Origin: Magnetococcales bacterium
GTDB taxonomy: Bacteria > Pseudomonadota > Magnetococcia > Magnetococcales > UBA8363
Reading direction: 5' to 3'
Length of the DNA stretch: 37,463 nt
Assembly: GCA_015228815.1 (NCBI GenBank)
Contig: JADGCV010000036.1
Location: 1 to 37,463, forward strand
A program made the translations under genes and the position numbers. Positions 1 to 8,470 of the stretch are shown here, piece after piece; position 1 is the first letter of the stretch, and each line of letters starts with the position of its first letter. Under the pieces are notes generated by a model. That model had not been told where the DNA came from, made no database searches, and worked only from the letters and a program-made list of their open reading frames with translations.

Positions 1-1
1 T

Positions 2-85
2 CAAACGCCTTGCGAACTTGCAGATCGATTGTGGGTGAAAAATTCCCTGGATCCCGAAGTCGAAAAACTACGTATCCAAAAATAG
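2..85 (+). CDS. Possible C-terminal end of an unidentified protein (partial)
   Basis: A frame open from the window edge encodes 27 residues before a TAG at 83-85, ending LRIQK. The composition is that of an ordinary charged, soluble C-terminus (acidic and basic residues alternating, one Trp, two Pro). The product cannot be identified from so little. The other forward frame here also stays open for a similar length, so this is a suggestion based on composition only. Confidence 0.3.
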   Translation, partial: QTPCELADRLWVKNSLDPEVEKLRIQK

Positions 86-242
86 GTGCGGTTTAATTTC
101 TCGGATTACCCTGAGTATTGTCCCTCTTAAACACATAACCAATAGAAATAAAAGTGGGCTGTGACAATAACGGTGGCAAAACATACTGGCATGGTCTTGT
201 TGGCGAAACACTGCGCGTGCTTTTGGGACCAATCGCATTGAA

Positions 243-1124
243 GTGCGCACGGAAGTCCAGGTTGCCTCAATTCCGCCCAAGGCGGATTTGATTTTGATTC
301 AGCGAAAGAAAAATGTCGGGAGTGGTTGGACGGAAGAACAGAAGCTACGTCTGGCGGATGGGCTGGGTGACCTTGTTGCAGACCAGATTTTAGCTGAAGT
401 GAAAATAAGAGAAAGTCTGAACGAAAAAACCCTCTCCTGGCTTTCAATGTACGATGCGCTGTATCTGGACACGGCAAAACTGGATCGTCATCAATTGCGG
501 AGTGTAATCATCAGTGCCATAACACCGCGGAAGGAATTTCTGGAACGGTATTTTTTCAAACCTGTTGGACCGGCGGGTGTTTACGAAAGTGTCCCCTATT
601 GGGGTGGACCTGTCCGGCTGATCGTTCTCAACGACTTGGCAAACGAACCACAAAACGCTCCGCTAAAATGCTTCGCCAGTCGCATGGATGAACAAAAAAA
701 AGCGTTCGAGACAATCATGCGAACAGAACTGTTCAAGATCTCGGAAGCCTTTGGACAGATCGTTGCTGGTTTATGGAGGTTGAAAATGAAAGGGTCAATG
801 GAAACTCCCGGAATGGAAGAAATCACCCCCGAATATGTCATTGAACTCGGGAAAAAATGGATCGCTTCGATGATGGAGGCAACACCAGACCAGGAACTTT
901 TTTCATTACCAAGATTTGAACAGAGACTGGTGCGAGAACATCAGGATGGGCGTCAAAAGGAAGGGGCATTGATTTTGACACGTCTTCTGCAATACCGCTT
1001 TGGCACTGTTCCTGAATGGGCCGATGATAAAATTTCCAAGGCAGAATTACCTTCCCTGGAACATTGGAGCCTGCGTATTTTCGATGCGCAATCGCTGGAG
1101 GATGTTTTTTCGGACAAATCGTGA
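243..1124 (+). CDS. DUF4351-type protein with PD-(D/E)XK nuclease-like N-terminal half
   Basis: The 293-residue product is read from a GTG start. Its N-terminal half carries PPKADLILIQRK followed about 35 residues later by AEVKIRES, the spacing and D...ExK pattern of PD-(D/E)XK nuclease folds (Rpn/transposase-like families). Its last 60 residues (GALILTRLLQYRFG, then LPSLEHWSLRIFDA) match the pattern of the DUF4351 C-terminal domain. Such proteins are common multi-copy accessory genes, and their biological role is poorly defined. The start is doubtful. The frame stays open upstream to 171 and encodes family-like residues (NILAW, ARAFGTNRIEV) but has no ATG, GTG or TTG there, and there is no good ribosome binding site at 243. 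The 5' end may therefore be decayed or may use a rare start such as the CTG at 186. It converges with gspE. Confidence 0.7.
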   Translation: MRTEVQVASIPPKADLILIQRKKNVGSGWTEEQKLRLADGLGDLVADQILAEVKIRESLNEKTLSWLSMYDALYLDTAKLDRHQLRSVIISAITPRKEFLERYFFKPVGPAGVYESVPYWGGPVRLIVLNDLANEPQNAPLKCFASRMDEQKKAFETIMRTELFKISEAFGQIVAGLWRLKMKGSMETPGMEEITPEYVIELGKKWIASMMEATPDQELFSLPRFEQRLVREHQDGRQKEGALILTRLLQYRFGTVPEWADDKISKAELPSLEHWSLRIFDAQSLEDVFSDKS

Positions 1125-1192
1125 TGCAACCGGTTCACTGAACTTGATGCAACGATCTTCCCCTTGCCAGTCCCTCGGCTGTGCCATTTCTC

Positions 1193-2728
1193 TCAATCTT
1201 CACGGGTAACGCGCAAAATTTCTTCCAATGTCGTCAACCCTTCATTGGCCAAACGCAACCCATCCTCCCGCAAACTGCGACTCATCGTCCGCGCATGAAG
1301 GGTCAGGGCCTGTTCGCCAGCGTCATTGTGGACCAATTGTTTCATTTTTTCATCCATGGGCAGGTATTCATAAATCCCCGCCCGCCCCGAATAACCACTG
1401 CCACCACATTTTTCACAACCGACCGCGGCAGGAACCTGGCGGGGCATGAGAAAGCTTTCCTCCAGTCCCAAATCCTTGCGGTCGATGGCGGTCGATGGAC
1501 GCATGGTCCGGCACGATTCGCACAACAGACGCACCAACCTCTGCGCCACCACGGCCACCAGACTCGATGACAGCAGATACGATTCCACCCCCATGTCACG
1601 CAACCGGGTCACCGCACCGATGGCACTGTTGGTGTGCAACGTGGAAAGCACCATGTGACCCGTCAAACTTGACTGCACCGCAATCCTCGCTGTTTCCAGA
1701 TCACGGATTTCCCCAACCATGACCACATCGGGATCCTGACGCAGAATGGCCCGCAGCCCACGGGCAAACGTCAGTTCGACCTTGGGATTGACGTGGGTCT
1801 GGCTGATCCCCTCGATGTTGTATTCGATGGGGTCCTCGACCGTCATGATGTTGCGGGATTGATCGTTGAGCCGTTTAAGAATGGCATAAAGGGTTGTCGT
1901 CTTGCCCGATCCGGTCGGTCCGGTCACCAGAATGATCCCGTTGGGTTTGTGGATCGCCCGGTCGAGGACATCGCGCATCTCGGCAACCATGCCCAACTGT
2001 TCCAGCCCCAATCGCCCCGCCTGGCGATCCAGAAGACGCATGACCACCCGTTCCCCAAAACCGGTGGGGATGGTCGAAACCCGCACATCCACCGGTCGTC
2101 CGGCAATCCGCAAGGCAATCCGGCCATCCTGCGGCAATCTTTTTTCGGCAATATCGAGCCGCGCCATCACCTTGACGCGAGAGACGATCAACGGCGCCAA
2201 CGCCTTTTTCGGCTCAAGAATGGTCTGCAACACCCCATCGATGCGAAACCGCACCACGAGAAAACTTTCATAGGGCTCCAGATGAATATCCGAGGCGCCA
2301 CGCTTCACCGCCTCGGTCACCAGGGCATTGATCAGACGGATGATCGGGGCATCGTCATCGCTGTCGGCCAGGTCCTTTGGCTCCTCCAGATCCCTGGCCA
2401 CCTGACTCAGGTCCATCGCCTCGTCGATGGCTTCCATATCCCGCATCGCCTGCGTGGACCCCTCCTCGAACGCCGTCCGCAACGTATGCTCAAAGACCTC
2501 CGGCGTCATGAATTCGATGGCCAGGGATCCCGTAAACCGTCGCCGCACCTCCATCAACGCCGTCAACGATACATCCTGTCGGCATTGGACCACCACCGCT
2601 CCATCATGCCCAAACGAAACCAGAACCCCCATCCGTTTGGCAAACGAATAGGAAACGCCGTGCTGCACCCGCTCCCGTTCCTCAACGGCAATGGCCGCCC
2701 TCGCTTCAGGACCCGATTCAATCCCCAT
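1193..2728 (-). CDS. gspE: Type II secretion ATPase GspE
   Basis: This 511-residue protein is the cytoplasmic hexameric ATPase that powers pseudopilus assembly in type II secretion. Visible motifs are the P-loop GPTGSGKTT (about 270-278), the Asp box around TVEDPIEY, Walker B DPDVVMVGEIRD (about 332-343), the His box TGHMVLSTLHTN, and the tetracysteine zinc subdomain CESC...CEKC (about 403-441) typical of GspE/PilB-class ATPases. The start chosen is the ATG at 2728, which overlaps the last 11 bases of gspD (ATGGGGATTGA). The frame extends 23 arginine-rich codons further upstream inside gspD, but the coupled start is more likely. PilB is the main alternative identity. The gspC-gspD neighbours argue for GspE. 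Confidence 0.92.
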   Translation of the reverse strand: MGIESGPEARAAIAVEERERVQHGVSYSFAKRMGVLVSFGHDGAVVVQCRQDVSLTALMEVRRRFTGSLAIEFMTPEVFEHTLRTAFEEGSTQAMRDMEAIDEAMDLSQVARDLEEPKDLADSDDDAPIIRLINALVTEAVKRGASDIHLEPYESFLVVRFRIDGVLQTILEPKKALAPLIVSRVKVMARLDIAEKRLPQDGRIALRIAGRPVDVRVSTIPTGFGERVVMRLLDRQAGRLGLEQLGMVAEMRDVLDRAIHKPNGIILVTGPTGSGKTTTLYAILKRLNDQSRNIMTVEDPIEYNIEGISQTHVNPKVELTFARGLRAILRQDPDVVMVGEIRDLETARIAVQSSLTGHMVLSTLHTNSAIGAVTRLRDMGVESYLLSSSLVAVVAQRLVRLLCESCRTMRPSTAIDRKDLGLEESFLMPRQVPAAVGCEKCGGSGYSGRAGIYEYLPMDEKMKQLVHNDAGEQALTLHARTMSRSLREDGLRLANEGLTTLEEILRVTRED

Positions 2729-5195
2729 AGTCCTGACTTTCCCTGTAAACCTTCCCCCCAACCGCCGCCGGCCCGACCGACGAAACCTCCGTCCCATGAC
2801 CCCGAGGCCCGGTCGTCGTCACCGGTGTCGTCTCGGAAAAAGTGTCACCCGACGACACCAGAAGTTTTGGCGCGGCGAAGATCATGGCGGATTGATTTTT
2901 TTCCATTCCAAAAAATTCCACATTCTCCCTGGGAACGGACATCAACAACGAACCACTTCGCTCCATGACGGACGGCGCCGCATCGGGACCATCCTCCACA
3001 ACCGTCACGGCAACCGGTTTGCCCTCCTCCCGCGCCGTCACGGTCCTTGAATCCACCGCGACCTTGACCGGTTTGCCCTGATCCCCGACGGCTGTCGCCC
3101 CCGTTTCCGGTGCCGAGGAGATGGATCCACCCATGGAAGGGGATGCCTCCGAACGGGTTGCATTTCCCTCCGTCGTTCCCCCCGGAGATGCTGGCAGATC
3201 CTCCTGGAGAATTTCCCGATGTTCCACCCTTCGGGACATCCGCAACTGCTCACCCCATTCCGGAAGGATCGGCGGCTTCTCATCCAACTTGACGGGCCCC
3301 TTGATCTCTGGGACCTCCAGCTGAATCGATCGCATGATCCGGTAACTCTCCTCCGTGGCGGCATCGCCCGAAGTCTCGGTGTGCAGAATCTGCGGTCTGA
3401 GAAAGACCATCAGATTGGTTTTGACATCCGCCGACCGTTCGGCGCGAAACATCGTCCCCAGCAAGGGAAGATCACCCAGAAAAGGAACCTTGGCGGTCGT
3501 CTGCTGCATATCGTCCTGAATCAGCCCCCCCAGCACAAGAATTTGCTGATTTTCCACCAGGACAGAGGTCTTGATCCGCCGCGTCCGCGTCACTGCGTCC
3601 GACAAGGTAATGTTCGCCGCGTCAGGCAACAGGCTTGAAACTTCCTGGTCGATGTCCATGCGCACCGTATCCCCCTCGGTGACCAGGGGACGAACCTTCA
3701 GGGAAAGGCCGACATTTTCCCGGGTGATGGTTTGAAATGGATTGCCCGCATTGTTGGTGGTACTGGAGGTAATGAACGGAACTTCCTGGCCGACGACGAT
3801 TTCCGCCTCTTCATTGTCCAGGGTCACGATGGAGGGGGTCGAAAGAATGTTGGTATCGGCATCGCTTTTCAATGCCCGCAGCAGGGCGATCAGATTGGTC
3901 CCATCGGTCCCCCCGACCAGGAGTCCCGCCAAACTGTTGACCACCGTCACTGCCTCCTGCGACTCCGGCTTTTTGCTTGCCGCCCCCAACTGAAGCAGCC
4001 CCGGATTGGCGGAAGGAAAATTGATCCCGCCGATGACCTTGTCCTCGTTACCCGTCCCCAGATTGCCCCACTGAATCCCCAATTCCGCAACCTTGTCGTT
4101 GGACACCTCGGCGATGATTGCCTTGACCATGACCTGCTTGCGCCGTCGGTCCAACACGCGCACCACCTCGGTCATCGAACGCAACAGGTCCACCGGGGCG
4201 GAAATGACCAACGAGTTGTCTCCGGTATAGGCCTGGACATTGACCAGGGAGTTTCCCTTATTGTTTTCCTGTTTGTTGTCCTTGAGATAGTTCTCGCCCA
4301 TATTGGCCAATACCTTGGCCAGTTCCTCTGCCTTGGCATATTTGAGGCCGATCACCCGGGTATTGCCCGACACCTCGACTGCCCCATCCAGTTTGCCAAT
4401 GATCATCCGCATTCGTACCCGGGCATCCTGATGTCCCCCGAGCAGAATGGAATTGGTCCGTTCGTCGGCGACAATCACCACCTTTTCCTGGGAATTGTCC
4501 GGGGCCATGATCTTGGAAAGTTCGCTGGCGATCCTCTGGACATCCGAGGCCTTGGCATGCTCCAGGGTGACCGTTTCGATGGTTTCGGTAAACGGACGAT
4601 CGACCCGTTCGAGCAGCTTTTCCAGGCGGGCGATTTCCGCCGAACGTCCCGAGATGACCAGGGAATTGGTATCCGGATGGGCCGACATATGGGCCTTGGG
4701 ACCCAGCATCGGACGCAAAACCGGGATGATCCGCCCCGCATCGACAAAACGCAACGAAAAGACCTGCGCCACGACCTCATCGCTGCCGCCGCTGGCCATG
4801 GAATCGGATTTTGCCTGATATTTCAGATCGTTGTCCGGGAGAATCTTGATGACGTTGCCAACCGGAACCGCCATGAACCCATGGACTTCGAGGATCGACA
4901 GGAACATGGCGTACAACTCATCCCCGGAAACCGGCTTGTGGGAAACGACCGTCACCTTGCCCTGTACCTTGGGATCGAGGACAAAGTTTTTTCCCGTCGC
5001 CTTGGCCACCGTCTCCACCAGGGTTTCCAGATCCGCCCCTTTCAGATTGAGGGTGATGTTGTTGGATGACCCTGCCACAGCCCCGGAGGGAGCAACCGGT
5101 GTTGTCGCGGAGGTAGTTTCCGCCACCACCGCTGCCGGCCAACCCAGCAATAGCGCCAATATTCCGGACAACCTCAAGGCCGCCATTGGTCTCAT
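2718..5195 (-). CDS. gspD: Type II secretion secretin GspD
   Basis: This 825-residue outer-membrane secretin forms the exit channel of the type II system. It has a signal peptide (about 1-25, ending AVVAET), an N0 domain (about 45-120), and repeated N1-N3 ring domains, each with a VRVLDRR- or LLERVDRP-like segment. The secretin core contains LSTPSIVTLDNEEAEIVVGQ and the gate/C-module signature VLGGLIQDD...VPFLGDLPLLGTMFR...NLMVFLRPQI. After the core come about 200 extra residues rich in Ser, Gly, Pro and Val, with no recognisable fold. They occupy the place where some secretins have an S-domain that binds a pilotin. The start has an AAGGA ribosome site nine bases upstream. It is followed by gspE with an 11-base overlap. 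Confidence 0.95.
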   Translation of the reverse strand: MRPMAALRLSGILALLLGWPAAVVAETTSATTPVAPSGAVAGSSNNITLNLKGADLETLVETVAKATGKNFVLDPKVQGKVTVVSHKPVSGDELYAMFLSILEVHGFMAVPVGNVIKILPDNDLKYQAKSDSMASGGSDEVVAQVFSLRFVDAGRIIPVLRPMLGPKAHMSAHPDTNSLVISGRSAEIARLEKLLERVDRPFTETIETVTLEHAKASDVQRIASELSKIMAPDNSQEKVVIVADERTNSILLGGHQDARVRMRMIIGKLDGAVEVSGNTRVIGLKYAKAEELAKVLANMGENYLKDNKQENNKGNSLVNVQAYTGDNSLVISAPVDLLRSMTEVVRVLDRRRKQVMVKAIIAEVSNDKVAELGIQWGNLGTGNEDKVIGGINFPSANPGLLQLGAASKKPESQEAVTVVNSLAGLLVGGTDGTNLIALLRALKSDADTNILSTPSIVTLDNEEAEIVVGQEVPFITSSTTNNAGNPFQTITRENVGLSLKVRPLVTEGDTVRMDIDQEVSSLLPDAANITLSDAVTRTRRIKTSVLVENQQILVLGGLIQDDMQQTTAKVPFLGDLPLLGTMFRAERSADVKTNLMVFLRPQILHTETSGDAATEESYRIMRSIQLEVPEIKGPVKLDEKPPILPEWGEQLRMSRRVEHREILQEDLPASPGGTTEGNATRSEASPSMGGSISSAPETGATAVGDQGKPVKVAVDSRTVTAREEGKPVAVTVVEDGPDAAPSVMERSGSLLMSVPRENVEFFGMEKNQSAMIFAAPKLLVSSGDTFSETTPVTTTGPRGHGTEVSSVGPAAVGGKVYRESQDYGD

Positions 5196-5286
5196 GCGTC
5201 GTATCCTTAGTCTTCCTCATTACTGCCAACCTACGGATCTGGGAAGGGGCGAAAGGTAATTGCCCAGGGACCTTCCCCGGTTCGAA

Positions 5287-5373
5287 ATTATTGAAAGAAA
5301 AAAGGGGTCTGGGGGATTGCCCCCAGGGTTTTGATTTTGACTTTGTTTTTCCACGCGCCATTTCACCCGAAGC
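5287..5373 (-). repeat. Dispersed intergenic repeat, copy 1 (gspC-gspD gap)
   Basis: Read on the minus strand this is GCTTCGGGTGAAATGGCGCG, an AAAAACAAAGTCAAAATC block, the hairpin CTGGGGGCAATCCCCCAG, then ACCCC, a T-run and CTTTCAATAAT. The same series recurs at 34013-34070 and 37349-37411. It lies between two co-transcribed genes and points with their transcription. The hairpin plus T-run resembles a terminator or attenuator. Confidence 0.85.
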
Positions 5374-5383
5374 AAGATTCCCG

Positions 5384-5959
5384 TCAGGCATCGGGAGGGC
5401 GAATTTCCAGAATCGCCCGGGGCAATTTCAATGCCTCCAACCGTCCACCCCGGTCCAGAATCACCCGGTCACTCTCGACCGCATACAACCACACCCCCCC
5501 GGTCACTTCTTCACCAACCGCAAACACCTTCTCCGGAGCATCGGCCAATTTGATCAAAGCAAATGCCGGAATTCTGGTGCCATCAATGAACAAAATACCA
5601 TGCAACTGAAAATTCAGGCTCGTGTCGGGAAGATTCCGGGTGTCTGCCGCCAAAGTCGTCCCCCCCGGTCCCACCTGACTGCCAAAAGGATGCCACTGGG
5701 TCATGGTGGTCAAATCAAGTTTCTCCCCACCCCCCGGACTGCCCGCCGAGCTGACCACTGCCCCCCCGACCTCGACCGCTCCCGAAACATCCATGGCGCG
5801 CAACAACGATCGAACCTCCGACTGAAGATCAAAGGCAAACAATGGCAACAGCAACAGATTGAGCATCCATGGAGAAAACCGCGAACGTCCCCCGGACTTG
5901 AAAATCCCGTTCCGGCGTCGCCACCATTCGATCACATCGTTCCATCGAGGCTTTTTCAT
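5384..5959 (-). CDS. gspC: Type II secretion inner-membrane protein GspC-like
   Basis: The 191-residue protein has a short basic cytoplasmic N-terminus, one membrane segment (WMLNLLLLPLFAF, about 30-42) and a C-terminal periplasmic domain. That domain contains LHGILFIDGTRIPAFALI...EKVFAVGEEVTGGVWL...RVILDRGGRLE, the pattern of the GspC homology region (PilP-like fold) that contacts the secretin N0 domain. It is shorter than many GspC proteins and shows no PDZ domain. The ATG at 5959 has a GGAGGG ribosome site and follows a terminator, so it is probably the first gene of a gspC-gspD-gspE operon. The frame runs further upstream through the terminator hairpin, but that part looks non-coding. Confidence 0.82.
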   Translation of the reverse strand: MKKPRWNDVIEWWRRRNGIFKSGGRSRFSPWMLNLLLLPLFAFDLQSEVRSLLRAMDVSGAVEVGGAVVSSAGSPGGGEKLDLTTMTQWHPFGSQVGPGGTTLAADTRNLPDTSLNFQLHGILFIDGTRIPAFALIKLADAPEKVFAVGEEVTGGVWLYAVESDRVILDRGGRLEALKLPRAILEIRPPDA

Positions 5960-6001
5960 GATTCCCTCCACCACCAGCTTCGATTTCAGGAGACCCAAGT
6001 C

Positions 6002-6034
6002 AAAAAGCCCCGCCTCTTTACAAAGGCGGGGCTT
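6002..6034 (-). terminator. Rho-independent terminator after dsrP
   Basis: On the minus strand, AAGCCCCGCCT and AGGCGGGGCTT form a perfect 11-bp GC-rich stem around an 8-base loop, followed by a T-run. It sits 50 bases past the dsrP stop and about 40 bases before the gspC start, so it separates the dsr and gsp transcription units. Confidence 0.92.
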
Positions 6035-6083
6035 GCAATAATCAGTCCAACAGCCGATTTTCGACCGGCAACCGTTGATCCGG

Positions 6084-7280
6084 TCACGGGCTCCAGGGAA
6101 GTTCCCATCCCTTCGGCGGCACCGCCTTGGCGGGAAGCAATCGGAAAAACTTGATGCCCAGGAGGAACAACAAGGCACTCAGGCCGATCCCCCCGAATCC
6201 AAGGACAAATTCAACCAGAGCAGGCGTGTACAGCGCGTCATGACCATCCAGGAAAACACTGTTGGTCTGGAAACCCGGAAACATGTCGAACGGATAGGCC
6301 TGTCCCGCCAAGAGGACATGGGCCACGAAGCCAAACGCACCCACGACCGTGATTCCGGAAGCGGCCATCACCCCGGAAACCGTATTGCCCATGCGACTGT
6401 TGAAAAGGATCGCCAAGGGAAAGATCACGCAACAACCCCAGACACCAAACCAGTACAACCATGCCCATGGCCCCGTGAGCAACCATGTTTCGACCTCGTA
6501 AAACGCGGGCGAATAAAATTTGGTGAATTTTTCCACAACGAACAGGTACCCCACCAACAGGGTAAAGAAAATCAGGGCGTTACGAAGACCGAACACCAGC
6601 TTTTCATCCATGAAGCGTCCGGTCCTGCGGTAGGTGCTGACAAGAATGATGGTCGAAAGGGCCGTCCCCGAGGTCAAGGACACCGCCACGAACATCGGAC
6701 CGGTGATCGCCGAATGGAACACGTCGCGGGCCTGGATGACCCCGAAGATCGAGCCGGTGCCGGTGGTCAGGATCACCCTCCAGGCAAAGGCGGTCGAACC
6801 CACGACCTTGGTGTATTGCTTGTACTCGAACATGCTCCAGAGGTAGAGGATGCAGAGGACGAGAAAGCCGGAATACAGAAAGACATTCCAGGTAAACATG
6901 GAGCGAAAGTTCATGTGAAGCATCGGCAGCAGCAGACGGTCGGGCCGTCCCAGATCGAGCAACAACACCGTCAGACCGCCGACGAGCAGGACGATCGACA
7001 GAAAGGCGGAAAAGCGGGTGAACTGCTTGAACTGGATCGTGGCGAACACCGTGGACATGGAGCCCAGATTGAGCGCCCCCGAGGCCATGACCAGCAGAGT
7101 GATGGCGAATACATGCGGCATTCCCCAGACCACCTGGTTATTCATGCCCGTGATGCCGTGCCCCAGGATTTCGATCGCCAGAAACGCCCCCAGTCCGAGC
7201 AACAACAACAAGGAACAGACACCGACAAGGGTCCAGTATCCCCGGGAACGGCCCTCGATGGCGGAAAACTCACTCAACAT
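6084..7280 (-). CDS. dsrP: DsrP, NrfD/PsrC-family membrane quinone-interacting subunit
   Basis: This 398-residue polytopic protein has about ten hydrophobic helices and belongs to the NrfD/PsrC/HybB family. In the Dsr pathway DsrP is the integral membrane part of the DsrMKJOP complex and is thought to exchange electrons with the quinone pool. Family-typical stretches are visible (LDLGRPDRLLLPMLHMNFRSMFTWNVFLY in two pieces, and GTGSIFGVIQ). The start is the ATG at 7280 with a strong GGGAGGGTGAG ribosome site; an upstream in-frame ATG at 7313 lies inside dsrO. It follows dsrO by ten bases, and the trio dsrJ-dsrO-dsrP decides the name. NrfD, HybB or QrcD would be the names in other contexts. 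Confidence 0.9.
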   Translation of the reverse strand: MLSEFSAIEGRSRGYWTLVGVCSLLLLLGLGAFLAIEILGHGITGMNNQVVWGMPHVFAITLLVMASGALNLGSMSTVFATIQFKQFTRFSAFLSIVLLVGGLTVLLLDLGRPDRLLLPMLHMNFRSMFTWNVFLYSGFLVLCILYLWSMFEYKQYTKVVGSTAFAWRVILTTGTGSIFGVIQARDVFHSAITGPMFVAVSLTSGTALSTIILVSTYRRTGRFMDEKLVFGLRNALIFFTLLVGYLFVVEKFTKFYSPAFYEVETWLLTGPWAWLYWFGVWGCCVIFPLAILFNSRMGNTVSGVMAASGITVVGAFGFVAHVLLAGQAYPFDMFPGFQTNSVFLDGHDALYTPALVEFVLGFGGIGLSALLFLLGIKFFRLLPAKAVPPKGWELPWSP

Positions 7281-7290
7281 CTCACCCTCC

Positions 7291-8037
7291 CTAGATCCCC
7301 TGATAGTGAACACGCGGGTTCAGCCCCAGATCGGGACGTATGGTCGTCGTCCGGACTTCTCGGATGCGAACGGAGATTTCCGATTGAGGATCGTTCAGAT
7401 CGCCGAACAACATGGCATTTCCCCCCTCCTTGCCACAGGCTTCGACGCAGGCGGGAATACCGCCATTGTCGATCCGATGGACGCAGAAGGTGCATTTTTC
7501 CACCACCCCCTTGGCACGGATGGGAACGTTGGGGTTGACGTTGGCGTCCCGATTGGGCGTGCTGTAAACCAGGGAGCGGGCCTTGTAGGGACAGGCGATC
7601 ATGCAATAGCGGCAACCGATACAGCGATGCATGTCCACCAGAACGATTCCATCCTTGCGAACAAAGGATGCCTGGGTCGGACAGACATGGACACACGGCG
7701 GATGTTCGCAGTGGTTGCACAGGACCGGCAAACTGCGATCCGGAGCGCGTCCGTTGCGGTCATGAAGATCCACCTTGCGGATCCAGTGAATATCGCGCCT
7801 GGGGTCGCCGACGATGGGGACATTGTTTTCCGTCCGGCAGGCCTGGGTGCAGGCGGTGCAGGAAGAATCGCAGCGGCTGGCGTCGATGAGCATTCCCCAC
7901 CGATGCCGTTCGGATGCCTCGGTGACATCCCCAGCCGCATCCCCGGGAGCGGCGACCAGGCGCAACCCCGGAGCGAGCGCCACCCCGACCGCCAAGACCC
8001 CTCCAAGTCCCAAAACCGATCTTCTGTCCATGGTCAT
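7291..8037 (-). CDS. dsrO: DsrO, periplasmic Tat-exported ferredoxin-like iron-sulfur protein
   Basis: The 248-residue protein begins with a Tat signal (MDRRSVLGLGG followed by a hydrophobic stretch to about residue 30), so it should be exported folded. Sixteen cysteines lie in four groups: CDSSCTACTQAC, LCNHCEHPPCVHVCP, CIGCRYCMIACP and KCTFC...CVEAC, the pattern for up to four [4Fe-4S] clusters in the HybA/DmsB/DsrO family. It should carry electrons between DsrJ and DsrP on the periplasmic side. The ATG at 8037 is preceded at a distance by GGGAA. A second ATG two codons later is equally possible. Upstream in-frame codons overlap dsrJ and do not look coding. Confidence 0.92.
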   Translation of the reverse strand: MTMDRRSVLGLGGVLAVGVALAPGLRLVAAPGDAAGDVTEASERHRWGMLIDASRCDSSCTACTQACRTENNVPIVGDPRRDIHWIRKVDLHDRNGRAPDRSLPVLCNHCEHPPCVHVCPTQASFVRKDGIVLVDMHRCIGCRYCMIACPYKARSLVYSTPNRDANVNPNVPIRAKGVVEKCTFCVHRIDNGGIPACVEACGKEGGNAMLFGDLNDPQSEISVRIREVRTTTIRPDLGLNPRVHYQGI

Positions 8038-8062
8038 GGTTGCAGTTCCCGTATCACCATCC

Positions 8063-8410
8063 CTATTGAGGATAAATATGACATTCAAAACAGTCCGGCT
8101 CCACCGCGACATAGTCGTGACAACGGTCGCAGAACCGGTTGTGACTCGTATGGCATTCGGCACATTTTTGCAGGCTCTCGGATCGGACACGCAACCCTTC
8201 CCGAACCGTCAGCGACCGTTTGTGCTTGAGAAAGTCCATATGATTGCGCCGCATCCAATCGGTCGGACGAACGCAGTGTTCCCCCTTCGGTTTTTCCAGT
8301 TGCGGCGGTCCAGCCTCAAGGGTGGAAGGAAATCCTCCCACGATTCCCAGAAGCAAGGCGAGAAACAGAACGACGCTCATTCGGGCAGCCAGCGATCGAA
8401 ACAGCTCCAC
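8063..8410 (-). CDS. dsrJ: DsrJ, triheme periplasmic c-type cytochrome
   Basis: The 115-residue protein has an N-terminal hydrophobic export/anchor segment (about 9-29) and three CxxCH heme sites: CAECH (83-87), CDRCH (94-98) and CFECH (107-111). A lone Cys46 in GEHCVRPTDWM matches the conserved cysteine of DsrJ that, in characterised homologues, gives one heme an unusual His/Cys ligation. This is a specific mark of DsrJ rather than of a generic cytochrome. The start is a GTG with GGGAG seven bases upstream. It is followed by dsrO after 25 bases. Confidence 0.93.
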   Translation of the reverse strand: MELFRSLAARMSVVLFLALLLGIVGGFPSTLEAGPPQLEKPKGEHCVRPTDWMRRNHMDFLKHKRSLTVREGLRVRSESLQKCAECHTSHNRFCDRCHDYVAVEPDCFECHIYPQ

Positions 8411-8470
8411 GATTAAACTCCCGGCAAGGACCGGTAGCCCGGCCCGGATGGTTTCCTTGGAACGAAGCGA

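Noticed and set aside
1793-2968. Long plus-strand open frame (391 codons) opposite gspE/gspD
   Set aside because: It is a codon-bias shadow of gspE. The product is His/Pro/Arg-rich, without domains or a ribosome site.
3732-5069. Long plus-strand open frame (445 codons) opposite gspD
   Set aside because: Antisense shadow of the secretin with no recognisable protein features.
6075-7538. Long plus-strand open frame (487 codons) opposite dsrP/dsrO
   Set aside because: The hydrophobic-helix pattern and ribosome sites support the minus strand; the plus product is a His/Gln/Asp-rich shadow.
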